DNA from: Pseudomonas botevensis
GTDB taxonomy: Bacteria > Pseudomonadota > Gammaproteobacteria > Pseudomonadales > Pseudomonadaceae
Direction of reading: 5' to 3'
NCBI RefSeq assembly: GCF_019145475.1
Contig: NZ_JAHTKI010000038.1
Span: forward strand, 1 to 53,646
Length of the DNA: 53,646 nt
The notes under the pieces were generated by a model. It was not told where the DNA came from, made no database searches, and was given only the letters and a program-made list of their open reading frames with translations. Positions 32,667 to 40,523 of the stretch are shown here, piece after piece (positions within the stretch are counted from its first letter, which is position 1; every line of letters starts with the position of its first letter). A program made the translations under genes and the position numbers.

Positions 32667-34525
32667 TGAACCTGCGCCGGTGTATTGGCGGCCAGCACTT
32701 GCCTGTGCAGATTGTCCACGGCGGATTTCGACGCGGTGACAGCGTACCCCTGGAGCAGGGCGTCAAGGTGTTCTTCGAACAGCCAGCGCTTGTCCACGGT
32801 GTAGCGTTGCATGTGGCGCAGATTACGCTGACGCAACGCGAGGCTGAGGGGCGACGGGTAGACCCGCAGGTCGGCCAGATCGATCAGCCCGAATTCGCCA
32901 TCTTCCAGCACCAGTACGTTGCCCAGATGGAGCGAGCGGAAATACACCCCCTGTTCATGCAACTGGGCCATGAATTTGCCGAAACGTTCGACCAGCGCCT
33001 GGCGCACTGCCGGCGCGGTGATGCCCTGCAGCACCTGACGCAAGGTGTGGCCCGGCAGTGGCGCGTAATGCACCGCGCTGCTGCCATCGCTCAGTCGATA
33101 CAGGTTGAGTACTTGCGGGGTGGGGATGCCCATCTGGCGCAATTGCTCGCTGTTGACGGCGAAACGCTCGGAATACGGATTGAAACTACCCGAGGTATAC
33201 CAGCGGCGAGGTCGGAACAGCTTGAGGAAGCTGCCATCGGACAGGCGCAGGACTTTCGGGCCGAGGCCGTCTTCTTCGATGACCTGGGCGTCGCTGCTCA
33301 GTTGCTGCAAACCGGCCACCGACAGAGGTTGCACCGGCAAGGTCAGCAGGCGCCGGGCTCGCTGGTTGATGCTCAAGGCCGCGATCAGCGCCAGAGGAAT
33401 CCACAACAGGAACCAGTGCTCCTTGGGTCGCGAAATGATTCCGCCACCTTCGGTCAGCCCGGCGCCGATGCCGAACACCAGCCAGGTCGAGGCGACGATC
33501 AGCAGCGGTTGCACACGCTGGCGCCAACTGCTCGACAGCGCCCATGCCTGAAAGAACAGCCAGGGAATCAGGCCGAGGATGCCCACGTAATAGAGCACGC
33601 CGAGGGCAAAGCTGTGCGGTTCCTGGAAGTTGTAACCGACCCCCGGATCGATCGCCAGGCTGGCGCTGTAGCCATGACCGAGCCAGGGGTGGTCGGCGAT
33701 CTTGTGCAGGACCATTTGCCAGATTTCCAGGCGGTACGAGTCGCCGCGCTCGAAAATCATCTGTGCGAACAGCACGAAAACCGTAAGGCCACTCACGGCC
33801 ATTGCCGCCAGAAGTGCAATCGAGCGGCGATTCCAGCAGATGAAGCTCAGCCACAAGGCTGCCATGGTGAGGGCCACCAGCGGAGTTCGGGAGCCGGTGC
33901 CGATGACCGCCATGAACATGATCGCCATCGCCGGCACGCTCAGCCACATCATTCGCTGGCGCTTGCAGGTCATGGTCACGCTCAGCCAGTAGGCGCAGAA
34001 AAAACCGAACAGGTGCGAGCTGAGCAGCGGGTTGTCGAAGGCACCGCCACCGATCAGGCGCATGCCCGGTTCATAGACCCGGGCGAACATGAACAGGTAG
34101 CAAGTCGTGGCAATCAGCGCCACCAGGGCGGCGAGAAACAGCAGGGGTTGCAGGATGTCACTGCGATAACGCACCAGCAGATAGCAGCCGGCAAACAGCA
34201 GCAGGGTATGCAGCGGCGGTTTGAACATCCCGCCGACCGGTTCGTCATGCGGCCCCCAGCACAGGCTTAGCAACGCCCAGACGACAAACAGCAGGATCGC
34301 GACGAAAATCGGCTCGCGCAGCAGCTCCTTGAGTTCGCGCGGGCGCAGGCAGAGGGCGATCAGCGTCGGAATGCTGAACAAGCCATAAAACAGTTTGTGA
34401 TGAAGGCTGCGGCCCGGCAGAAAAAACAGCGCGCACAAGAGCAAGAAATAGCCGGTGGGTAGAATCCACAGGCTGATGAAATCGAAAACTCGATTGGACG
34501 TACTGCTGAAGCTGCGAAGTTGCAT
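32663..34525 (-). CDS. waaL: O-antigen ligase fused to a kinase-like domain
   Basis: A 620-residue two-part protein. Residues about 15-390 are a polytopic membrane region of the Wzy_C/O-antigen-ligase type, with a large periplasmic loop carrying RLEIWQMVLHKIADHPWLGHGYS (about 268-290); this enzyme joins O-antigen to lipid A-core in the periplasm. Residues about 410-605 resemble a small LPS/aminoglycoside kinase: KLFRPRRWYTSG (lysine region), FRSLHLGNVLV (about 527-537) and LIDLADLRV (about 544-552). The catalytic Asp is Ser in that loop, so this may be a pseudokinase. The position corresponds to waaL beside msbA in PAO1. It is divergent from msbA. Confidence 0.82.
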   Translation of the reverse strand: MQLRSFSSTSNRVFDFISLWILPTGYFLLLCALFFLPGRSLHHKLFYGLFSIPTLIALCLRPRELKELLREPIFVAILLFVVWALLSLCWGPHDEPVGGMFKPPLHTLLLFAGCYLLVRYRSDILQPLLFLAALVALIATTCYLFMFARVYEPGMRLIGGGAFDNPLLSSHLFGFFCAYWLSVTMTCKRQRMMWLSVPAMAIMFMAVIGTGSRTPLVALTMAALWLSFICWNRRSIALLAAMAVSGLTVFVLFAQMIFERGDSYRLEIWQMVLHKIADHPWLGHGYSASLAIDPGVGYNFQEPHSFALGVLYYVGILGLIPWLFFQAWALSSSWRQRVQPLLIVASTWLVFGIGAGLTEGGGIISRPKEHWFLLWIPLALIAALSINQRARRLLTLPVQPLSVAGLQQLSSDAQVIEEDGLGPKVLRLSDGSFLKLFRPRRWYTSGSFNPYSERFAVNSEQLRQMGIPTPQVLNLYRLSDGSSAVHYAPLPGHTLRQVLQGITAPAVRQALVERFGKFMAQLHEQGVYFRSLHLGNVLVLEDGEFGLIDLADLRVYPSPLSLALRQRNLRHMQRYTVDKRWLFEEHLDALLQGYAVTASKSAVDNLHRQVLAANTPAQVQ

Positions 34526-34640
34526 GCTGTGAGATTCAATCCTGAAGTTGATCGACCATTCGGATGATGGCTATTTGATGCTGGAAAACATGCCTAACAA
34601 TACCAGCCTTTCGCCGATTGCCAGAACCCCGAACAAGCTG

Positions 34641-34649
34641 TGCTAAAGT
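34641..34649 (+). promoter_or_regulatory. Probable extended -10 promoter of msbA
   Basis: TGC-TAAAGT (34641-34649) has the TGn extended -10 element about 30 bp upstream of the msbA ATG. No good -35 is at 17 bp, which an extended -10 promoter can tolerate. A similar element precedes hldE. Confidence 0.4.
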
Positions 34650-34679
34650 CAGCGTCCTTTTTATCGACTTTCGCGTGAT

Positions 34680-36482
34680 ATGACCGACTCCAGTCCCGCC
34701 GCAAGCCCTTCGAGCCTTAAAATCTACTTCCGACTGCTCGGTTACGTCCGGCCGTATATCAGTCTGTTCCTGATCAGCATCGTCGGTTTCCTGATTTTCG
34801 CCTCGACCCAGCCGATGCTCGGCTACATCCTCAAGTACTTTGTCGACGGCCTGTCCAACCCTGAGGCGGTGCTGTTTCCGACCGTGCCGTACCTGCGCGA
34901 CCTGCAACTGCTGCAGGCCGTTCCGCTGCTGATCATCCTGATCGCCGCGTGGCAGGGGCTGGGGTCGTATCTGGGCAACTACTTTCTGGCCAAGGTTTCC
35001 CTCGGCCTGGTACACGACCTGCGGATCCAGCTGTTCAACAACCTGCTGACCCTGCCCAATCGCTACTTCGACAAGCATAACTCCGGTCATCTGATTTCGC
35101 GTATCACCTTCAACGTGACAATGGTCACGGGGGCGGCAACAGATGCGATCAAGGTCGTAATCCGTGAAGGCATGACGGTGATCTTCCTGTTCGCCTCGCT
35201 GCTGTTCATGAACTGGAAGCTGACGTTGGTGATGGTGGCGATCCTGCCGCTCATCGCCGTGATGGTGCGCACCGCCAGCAAGAAATTCCGCAAGCAGAGC
35301 AAGAAGATCCAGGCGGCCATGGGCGACGTCACCCACGTCGCTTCGGAAACCATCCAGGGTTATCGCGTGGTACGCAGCTTCGGTGGCGAGACGTACGAAG
35401 AACAACGCTTCCTGAACGCCAGCCAGAGCAACACCGACAAGCAACTGCGCATGACCCGTACCGGCGCGATCTATACGCCGATGCTGCAACTGGTGATCTA
35501 CAGCGCCATGGCGGTGCTGATGTTCCTGGTGCTGTTCCTGCGTGGCGATGCCTCGGCCGGTGACATGGTGGCCTACATCACCCTGGCCGGTCTGTTACCG
35601 AAACCGATCCGTCAGTTGTCTGAGGTCAGCTCGACCATCCAGAAAGGCGTGGCGGGCGCCGAAAGCATTTTCGAACAGCTGGACGTCGCGCCGGAAGTCG
35701 ATACCGGTACGGTCGAGCGCGACTCGGTCAGCGGTCGCCTGGACGTGCGCAATCTGAGCTTCACCTATCCGGGCACCGATCGTCAGGTGCTCGACGACAT
35801 CAGCTTCTCGGCCGAGCCGGGGCAGATGGTGGCTCTGGTCGGGCGCTCGGGCAGCGGCAAGTCGACCCTGGCGAACCTGATTCCGCGTTTCTACCACCAC
35901 GACAAGGGCGAAATCCTCATCGATGGCGTGGAAGTGGAGCAATACAAGCTGTTGAACCTGCGTCGTCACATCGCCCAGGTGACCCAGCACGTCACGCTGT
36001 TCAGCGACACCGTGGCCAACAACATCGCCTACGGCGACCTGGCCGGTGCGCCGCGCGAAGATATCGAGAAGGCTGCGCGTGATGCCTACGCGATGGACTT
36101 CATCTCGCAACTGCCCAATGGCCTGGACACCCAGGTCGGCGAGAACGGTGTGTTGCTCTCCGGCGGTCAGCGCCAGCGCCTGGCGATTGCCCGCGCCTTG
36201 CTCAAGAACGCGCCGCTGCTGATTCTCGACGAGGCCACCTCGGCCCTCGACACCGAGTCCGAACGGCACATCCAGGCTGCGCTGGACCAGGTGATGAAGG
36301 GCCGTACCACGCTGGTGATCGCCCACCGTCTGTCGACCATCGAGAAAGCCGATCTGATCCTGGTCATGGACCAAGGGCGGATCGTCGAGCGCGGCACCCA
36401 TGATGCGCTGCTCGCGCAGAACGGTTACTACGCCCGCCTGAATGCGCTGGGCCTCGACGCCCCGGCCGAAGACATCGCCTGA
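34680..36482 (+). CDS. msbA: Lipid A-core flippase MsbA
   Basis: An essential homodimeric ABC exporter that flips lipid A-core across the inner membrane. The 600 residues contain six membrane helices (about 25-320) then the nucleotide-binding domain: Walker A GRSGSGKST (about 387-395), signature LSGGQRQR (about 493), Walker B LLILDEATSALD and switch His in IAHRLST. Length and order are normal. It sits between the divergent ligase gene and a sulfotransferase/APS kinase pair; in PAO1 hldE follows directly as I recall. A strong hairpin follows it. Confidence 0.97.
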   Translation: MTDSSPAASPSSLKIYFRLLGYVRPYISLFLISIVGFLIFASTQPMLGYILKYFVDGLSNPEAVLFPTVPYLRDLQLLQAVPLLIILIAAWQGLGSYLGNYFLAKVSLGLVHDLRIQLFNNLLTLPNRYFDKHNSGHLISRITFNVTMVTGAATDAIKVVIREGMTVIFLFASLLFMNWKLTLVMVAILPLIAVMVRTASKKFRKQSKKIQAAMGDVTHVASETIQGYRVVRSFGGETYEEQRFLNASQSNTDKQLRMTRTGAIYTPMLQLVIYSAMAVLMFLVLFLRGDASAGDMVAYITLAGLLPKPIRQLSEVSSTIQKGVAGAESIFEQLDVAPEVDTGTVERDSVSGRLDVRNLSFTYPGTDRQVLDDISFSAEPGQMVALVGRSGSGKSTLANLIPRFYHHDKGEILIDGVEVEQYKLLNLRRHIAQVTQHVTLFSDTVANNIAYGDLAGAPREDIEKAARDAYAMDFISQLPNGLDTQVGENGVLLSGGQRQRLAIARALLKNAPLLILDEATSALDTESERHIQAALDQVMKGRTTLVIAHRLSTIEKADLILVMDQGRIVERGTHDALLAQNGYYARLNALGLDAPAEDIA

Positions 36483-36491
36483 CCCCCGAGC

Positions 36492-36530
36492 AACCGATGA
36501 GGGCGCCGTCCCGCGCCCTCATCGGTTTGT
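36492..36530 (+). terminator. Terminator after msbA
   Basis: A perfect 15-bp stem (36492-36506 with 36513-36527; left arm AACCGATGAGGGCGC) and a 6-base loop begins nine bases beyond the msbA stop. It is followed by a short T/G stretch. It should end most msbA transcripts before the sulfotransferase gene. Confidence 0.75.
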
Positions 36531-36649
36531 ATCCAGACCTTTACGCTTCTTGACCAAACCGGAATAAAACCCGGCACCGCGCTTGTTAAGGTTCCTGAAC
36601 GAACTTTGATTTTCATCGAGGGGGCCATCCCCGTCGCGCGGGTACTCTC

Positions 36650-37354
36650 ATGCTGCAACGCTATCTCTGGAAACTGCTGCCCAAGCCGCAGCGGGCCTTT
36701 CTGTTGGGGCGCCTGTCGGTGGTCGACCGGCAAGTGGTGAACAAGTCGATGTCAGCCAACCTGACCTTTCCCAAGGCGTTCGAGCGGCGCGCCTGCCTGT
36801 TCATCCATGTGCCCAAATGTGCCGGCAGCAGCGTGTGTACGGCAATGTTCGATGGCTGGCGTCCCGGCCATCTGCCGTTGTACTGGTACGAAGAACAGTT
36901 TCCCGAGCAGTTCGCGGCCGTCTACAAATTCGCCTTCGTGCGCGACCCGTTGGAGCGCGCTTATTCGGCCTACGCCTTTTTGCGCGGCAACGAGCTGAGC
37001 GGGCGCGATCATGCCGCGCAGCAACTGGTACGCAATTACCGTGATTTCGACGAGTTTGTCGCTCGCTGGCTGCATGCCGAAACCATCCCGCGCCAATTGC
37101 ACTTTGCTGCGCAGACCGACTTTCTCACCGACTCGCTGGGGCATCTGGCGCTGGATTTCATCGGTTATCAGGAACATCTGGAGCGGGATTTCGGCCTGGT
37201 CTGCGAGCAGTTGGGGCTGGCGAGCCAACTGCCCCGCATCAACGTCTCCCGGCAACGGCGCCCGATGCTGGCGCGGGAGCTCTGCACGCTGCGTACCCGG
37301 CGTCTGGTGCGGCGGGTCTATCAACGTGACTATGAGCTGCTCGGCTATGAATGA
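36650..37354 (+). CDS. Sulfotransferase (Sulfotransfer_2 family)
   Basis: A 234-residue PAPS-dependent sulfotransferase. The 5'-phosphosulfate loop is IHVPKCAGSSV (about 52-62) and the 3'-phosphate-binding segment FVRDPLERAYSAY (about 96-108); both key motifs are intact. It resembles carbohydrate sulfotransferases of the 2-O/chondroitin type rather than aryl enzymes. No signal peptide or clear membrane segment is seen, implying cytoplasmic sulfation of a lipid-linked or core glycan. The start at 36650 has a weak ribosome-binding site; ATG 36749 is an alternative, which would leave only about 18 residues before the PAPS loop. It overlaps cysC by 8 bases and lies amid LPS genes. Confidence 0.85.
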   Translation: MLQRYLWKLLPKPQRAFLLGRLSVVDRQVVNKSMSANLTFPKAFERRACLFIHVPKCAGSSVCTAMFDGWRPGHLPLYWYEEQFPEQFAAVYKFAFVRDPLERAYSAYAFLRGNELSGRDHAAQQLVRNYRDFDEFVARWLHAETIPRQLHFAAQTDFLTDSLGHLALDFIGYQEHLERDFGLVCEQLGLASQLPRINVSRQRRPMLARELCTLRTRRLVRRVYQRDYELLGYE

Positions 37355-37958
37355 AGCGCTTTGCTTGACGACAAATGCATCGGCCATCCGGCCCTATGAA
37401 CTGGCGCTGTCGAATCAGGCCCGTGCGGCGCTCAAGAAGCAACGACCGCGCTGCGTGTGGCTGACAGGGTTGTCGGGGGCCGGCAAATCGACCCTGGCCA
37501 ATGCCCTTGAACTGCACCTGCATCAATACGGCCTGCACACCTTCCTGCTTGATGGCGACAATGTGCGCAATGGCTTGTGCCGCGATCTGGGGATGGGCGA
37601 CGGGTGTCGGCGCGAGAACATCCGGCGTATGGGTGAAGTGGCACGCCTGATGTTCGATGCCGGACTGATTGTGATCGTCGCAGCCATTTCGCCGTTCCGC
37701 GCAGAGCGGGAGGCGGCGCGTCAGCTGTTTGCTGCGGGTGACTTTATCGAAGTGCATGTCAGCACCTCCCTTGAAGTCTGCGCCCGACGCGATCCCAAAG
37801 GCCTGTACCGCGCCGTGCGTGAAGGGCGGATCAAGGATTTCACAGGCATCGACAGCCCGTACGAAGCGCCGCTGGCGGCCGAGTGCCGGATTGATACCGA
37901 CGCACTCGAGCTGACGACGGCCTGCCGCTGCCTTGCAGCCATCCTGCTCAAAAAATGA
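37347..37958 (+). CDS. cysC: Adenylyl-sulfate (APS) kinase
   Basis: A 203-residue stand-alone APS kinase that makes PAPS from APS and ATP. It has Walker A GLSGAGKSTLA (about 41-51), the LLDGDNVRNGL segment (about 68-78), RRENIRRMGEVARLM (about 88-102), the DPKGLY motif (about 147) and the lid/substrate segment FTGIDSPYEAPL. All expected features are present and the length is typical. ATG 37347 overlaps the sulfotransferase stop by 8 bases, so the PAPS producer and PAPS user are translationally coupled. Pseudomonas generally carries APS kinase as part of a CysN-CysC fusion, so this is probably a second, dedicated copy. Confidence 0.92.
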   Translation: MNEALCLTTNASAIRPYELALSNQARAALKKQRPRCVWLTGLSGAGKSTLANALELHLHQYGLHTFLLDGDNVRNGLCRDLGMGDGCRRENIRRMGEVARLMFDAGLIVIVAAISPFRAEREAARQLFAAGDFIEVHVSTSLEVCARRDPKGLYRAVREGRIKDFTGIDSPYEAPLAAECRIDTDALELTTACRCLAAILLKK

Positions 37959-38016
37959 GCAAAAAACCCCGTTGTTTCATCCTGTTGCAGCCGTCGCACA
38001 AGCCTTCGCCAACCCT

Positions 38017-38025
38017 GTGCTAATA
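38017..38025 (+). promoter_or_regulatory. Probable extended -10 promoter of hldE
   Basis: TGC-TAATAT (38017-38025), an extended -10 element about 35 bp upstream of the hldE ATG. It resembles the msbA element in form (TGTGCTAA), which hints at shared promoter architecture. Confidence 0.4.
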
Positions 38026-38060
38026 TCGCGCCCCTGTTCATTTTGTATGTGGGTTGCTCC

Positions 38061-39485
38061 ATGAAGTTGTCCATGCCGCGATTCGATCAAGCCCCTGTCT
38101 TGGTGGTCGGCGATGTCATGCTCGACCGTTACTGGCATGGTGGGACCTCACGGATTTCCCCTGAGGCGCCGGTTCCCGTGGTAAAGGTCGAGCAAATCGA
38201 AGACCGTCCGGGCGGTGCCGCCAACGTTGCCTTGAACATTGCCGCGCTGGGTGCGCCGGCGTCGCTGGTCGGTGTGACCGGTGACGACGAGGCCGCCGAC
38301 AGCCTGAGCAACAGCCTCAAGGGTGCCGGCGTAAAGGCCTTGTTCCAGCGCATCGCGCACCAGCCGACCATCGTCAAGCTGCGGGTCATGAGCCGGCACC
38401 AGCAATTGCTGCGTATCGACTTCGAAGAACCGTTTGCCACGGACGCCCTCGCGCTTGCCTCCCAGGTTGACGATCTGCTGGAAGGTATCAAGGTGCTGGT
38501 GCTGTCCGACTACGGCAAAGGCGCGCTGAAAAACCATCAGGCGCTGATCCAGGCCGCCCGTGCCAAAGGCATTCCGGTGCTGGCCGATCCGAAAGGGAAG
38601 GATTTCTCGATCTACCGTGGCGCGAGCCTGATCACCCCCAACCTCAGCGAGTTCGAAACCATTGTCGGCGGTTGCGCCGATGAGCACGAACTGGTGAGCA
38701 AGGGCGCGAAGCTGATGCACGACCTGGAACTCGGCGCATTGCTGGTGACCCGTGGCGAGCACGGCATGACCCTGCTGCGTCCGGAGCACCCGGCGCTGCA
38801 TCTGCCGGCCCGTGCCCGTGAAGTGTTCGACGTGACCGGTGCCGGCGACACGGTTATTTCCACTCTGGCGGCGGCAATTGCCGCTGGCGAAGAGCTGCCG
38901 CATGCGGTAGCGCTGGCCAACCTTGCCGCTGGCATTGTGGTCGGCAAGCTCGGTACGGCGGCGATCAGCGCCCCGGAACTGCGCCGTGCGATTCAGCGCG
39001 AGGAAGGTTCCGAGCGCGGTGTGCTGGGTCTGGAGCAACTGCTGCTGGCGGTTGACGATGCCCGGGCGCACAACGAGAAGATCGTCTTCACCAACGGTTG
39101 CTTCGACATCCTCCACGCCGGCCACGTGACCTACCTCGAGCAGGCGCGGGCGCAGGGCGACCGGTTGATTGTCGCGATCAACGACGACGCCTCGGTCAGC
39201 CGTCTGAAAGGCCCGGGACGGCCGATCAACAGCGTCGACCGACGCATGGCGGTGCTCGCTGGCCTGGGCGCGGTGGACTGGGTGATCAGTTTTGCCGAGG
39301 GCACCCCGGAGAACCTGCTGCGCGAGGTCAAGCCGGACGTGCTGGTCAAGGGTGGCGACTATGGTATCGATCAGGTGGTCGGCGCCGATATCGTCAAGGC
39401 CTACGGCGGCACCGTGAAGGTGCTGGGGCTGGTGGAAAACAGCTCGACCACCGCGATTGTGGAAAAAATCCGCAAGTCCGAATGA
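38061..39485 (+). CDS. hldE: Bifunctional D-beta-heptose 7-phosphate kinase / D-beta-heptose 1-phosphate adenylyltransferase
   Basis: HldE carries out two steps of ADP-heptose synthesis for waaC and waaF. The 474 residues combine an N-terminal ribokinase-fold kinase (about 1-318; GGAANVALN near 47, DVTGAGDTV near 263) and a C-terminal nucleotidyltransferase (about 342-474; TNGCFDILHAGHVTYL with HAGH near 354, and KGGDYGIDQVVGAD). I use ATG 38061 (MKLSMPRFDQ) rather than the upstream in-frame codon at 38043, since it gives the usual family length. The ribosome-binding site is weak. In the Pseudomonas order it normally follows msbA; here the sulfation pair intervenes. Confidence 0.96.
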   Translation: MKLSMPRFDQAPVLVVGDVMLDRYWHGGTSRISPEAPVPVVKVEQIEDRPGGAANVALNIAALGAPASLVGVTGDDEAADSLSNSLKGAGVKALFQRIAHQPTIVKLRVMSRHQQLLRIDFEEPFATDALALASQVDDLLEGIKVLVLSDYGKGALKNHQALIQAARAKGIPVLADPKGKDFSIYRGASLITPNLSEFETIVGGCADEHELVSKGAKLMHDLELGALLVTRGEHGMTLLRPEHPALHLPARAREVFDVTGAGDTVISTLAAAIAAGEELPHAVALANLAAGIVVGKLGTAAISAPELRRAIQREEGSERGVLGLEQLLLAVDDARAHNEKIVFTNGCFDILHAGHVTYLEQARAQGDRLIVAINDDASVSRLKGPGRPINSVDRRMAVLAGLGAVDWVISFAEGTPENLLREVKPDVLVKGGDYGIDQVVGADIVKAYGGTVKVLGLVENSSTTAIVEKIRKSE

Positions 39486-39493
39486 CCTGTACT

Positions 39494-39526
39494 TGATTGC
39501 TCCCGCGCGCTGCGTGGGAGCAATCA
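39494..39526. terminator. Hairpin between convergent hldE and the Nudix-like gene
   Basis: TGATTGCTCCC (39494-39504) pairs with GGGAGCAATCA (39516-39526); the inner bases GCGC/GCGT extend the stem with one G-T pair. There is no long U-tract. It sits in a 44-bp convergent gap and resembles the element at 1288-1320, a type of intergenic inverted repeat common in this genus. Confidence 0.6.
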
Positions 39527-39529
39527 GGA

Positions 39530-40492
39530 TCAAGCCGTCTTGCGCGGCACGATCTTCTTCAGCAATTGCTTCGCCTTGCCACGCAAGCGCGCCAATCCGG
39601 TGTCCTTGTCTGGCGCTGTCAAACCCTGCTGACGCAGCCAGTCCTTCCAGCGAATCCGCTCGTCGCGCACCAGCCAGCCGTCCTGTCTGGCGAAACTCTC
39701 CGCCAGATACAGCCCACGGGTGCCCGCCGGGGACAACTGACCCTTCTTGAGCGTATACAGCTCGGCCAGCGGTTCGCCGTCCTGCAACGGCATCAGATAC
39801 AGGTCCGGACGTTTGCGGTCGAGCCGCGCGACCAGTTGATCGCCCTCAAGACGTTCGTCGACATGGAACAGACTCAAGGTCTTGGCTTCCTTCGGCACCT
39901 CCAGGCGCAAATCGTAGATCAACTGCAAGGAGGCGGTCGGCAGATGCACATAGGCCCGTGGCCGCTCGAGCAATTGCAGATTGGCGCAGCGCACCGGGCG
40001 CGCCGAGCCGGACAGCGGCGTCAGGCGAAACGGCAACGCCTCGCGGTAATGCAGCGCGGCGGCGTAGGGCGCCGGCAGCCAGGTGTCGTTGAAGCGCCCG
40101 CCGAGCCAGCCTTCCGGGGTTTCCAGCAGGCACTCTTCGGCGATCTCCTGAATCGCTGTGTGCAGCGGAATATTCAGCTCATGGGCCGGCACGTAGCCGG
40201 AAATCAGTTTCAGTACCACATCGCCGCGATCCTGCCGGCGCTGGCGCACCAGCACCCAATAGTCGCGGTTCTGCCAATGCAGGGTCAGTCGCACCGATAC
40301 ACCGAGGTTGGCCAGCTCCAGTGCGAAACGCTCGGCGTCCGGCACCGTGACCGGCTTTCGCCGTTGCAGGGTCTGGGCGAAATTCAGCGGCATGCCGACG
40401 CTCTGGTAGGCCAGACCTTCGGGGGTCGCTTCGACGAACAGCGGCAGCGTCTTGAAGTTGCTCGGGTTCTTGCGGATGAGCGTGCGCGGCAT
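39530..40492 (-). CDS. Uncharacterised protein with a degenerate Nudix-like segment
   Basis: A 320-residue soluble protein conserved, as far as I recall, in this spot of Pseudomonas genomes (PA4993 region). I do not recognise a firm function. A stretch at about 111-130 (AIQEIAEECLLETPEGWLG) resembles part of a Nudix box (RExxEE) but has Gln in place of Arg and lacks the clear upstream Gly and Glu spacing, so hydrolase activity is doubtful. The C-terminus is basic (LARLRGKAKQLLKKIVPRK). The start MPRTLIRKNPSNFKTLPLF is plausible. It lies 31 bases after the aldo/keto reductase gene on the same strand and may be co-transcribed with it. Confidence 0.6.
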   Translation of the reverse strand: MPRTLIRKNPSNFKTLPLFVEATPEGLAYQSVGMPLNFAQTLQRRKPVTVPDAERFALELANLGVSVRLTLHWQNRDYWVLVRQRRQDRGDVVLKLISGYVPAHELNIPLHTAIQEIAEECLLETPEGWLGGRFNDTWLPAPYAAALHYREALPFRLTPLSGSARPVRCANLQLLERPRAYVHLPTASLQLIYDLRLEVPKEAKTLSLFHVDERLEGDQLVARLDRKRPDLYLMPLQDGEPLAELYTLKKGQLSPAGTRGLYLAESFARQDGWLVRDERIRWKDWLRQQGLTAPDKDTGLARLRGKAKQLLKKIVPRKTA

Positions 40493-40523
40493 GTCGGCTC
40501 CTGCTTAAGGCCGCGAAGCGGCG

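Noticed and set aside
32600..34270. 556-codon plus-strand frame opposite the ligase gene
   Set aside because: Translation is Gln/His/Arg-rich without domains; the minus strand encodes a clear membrane protein.
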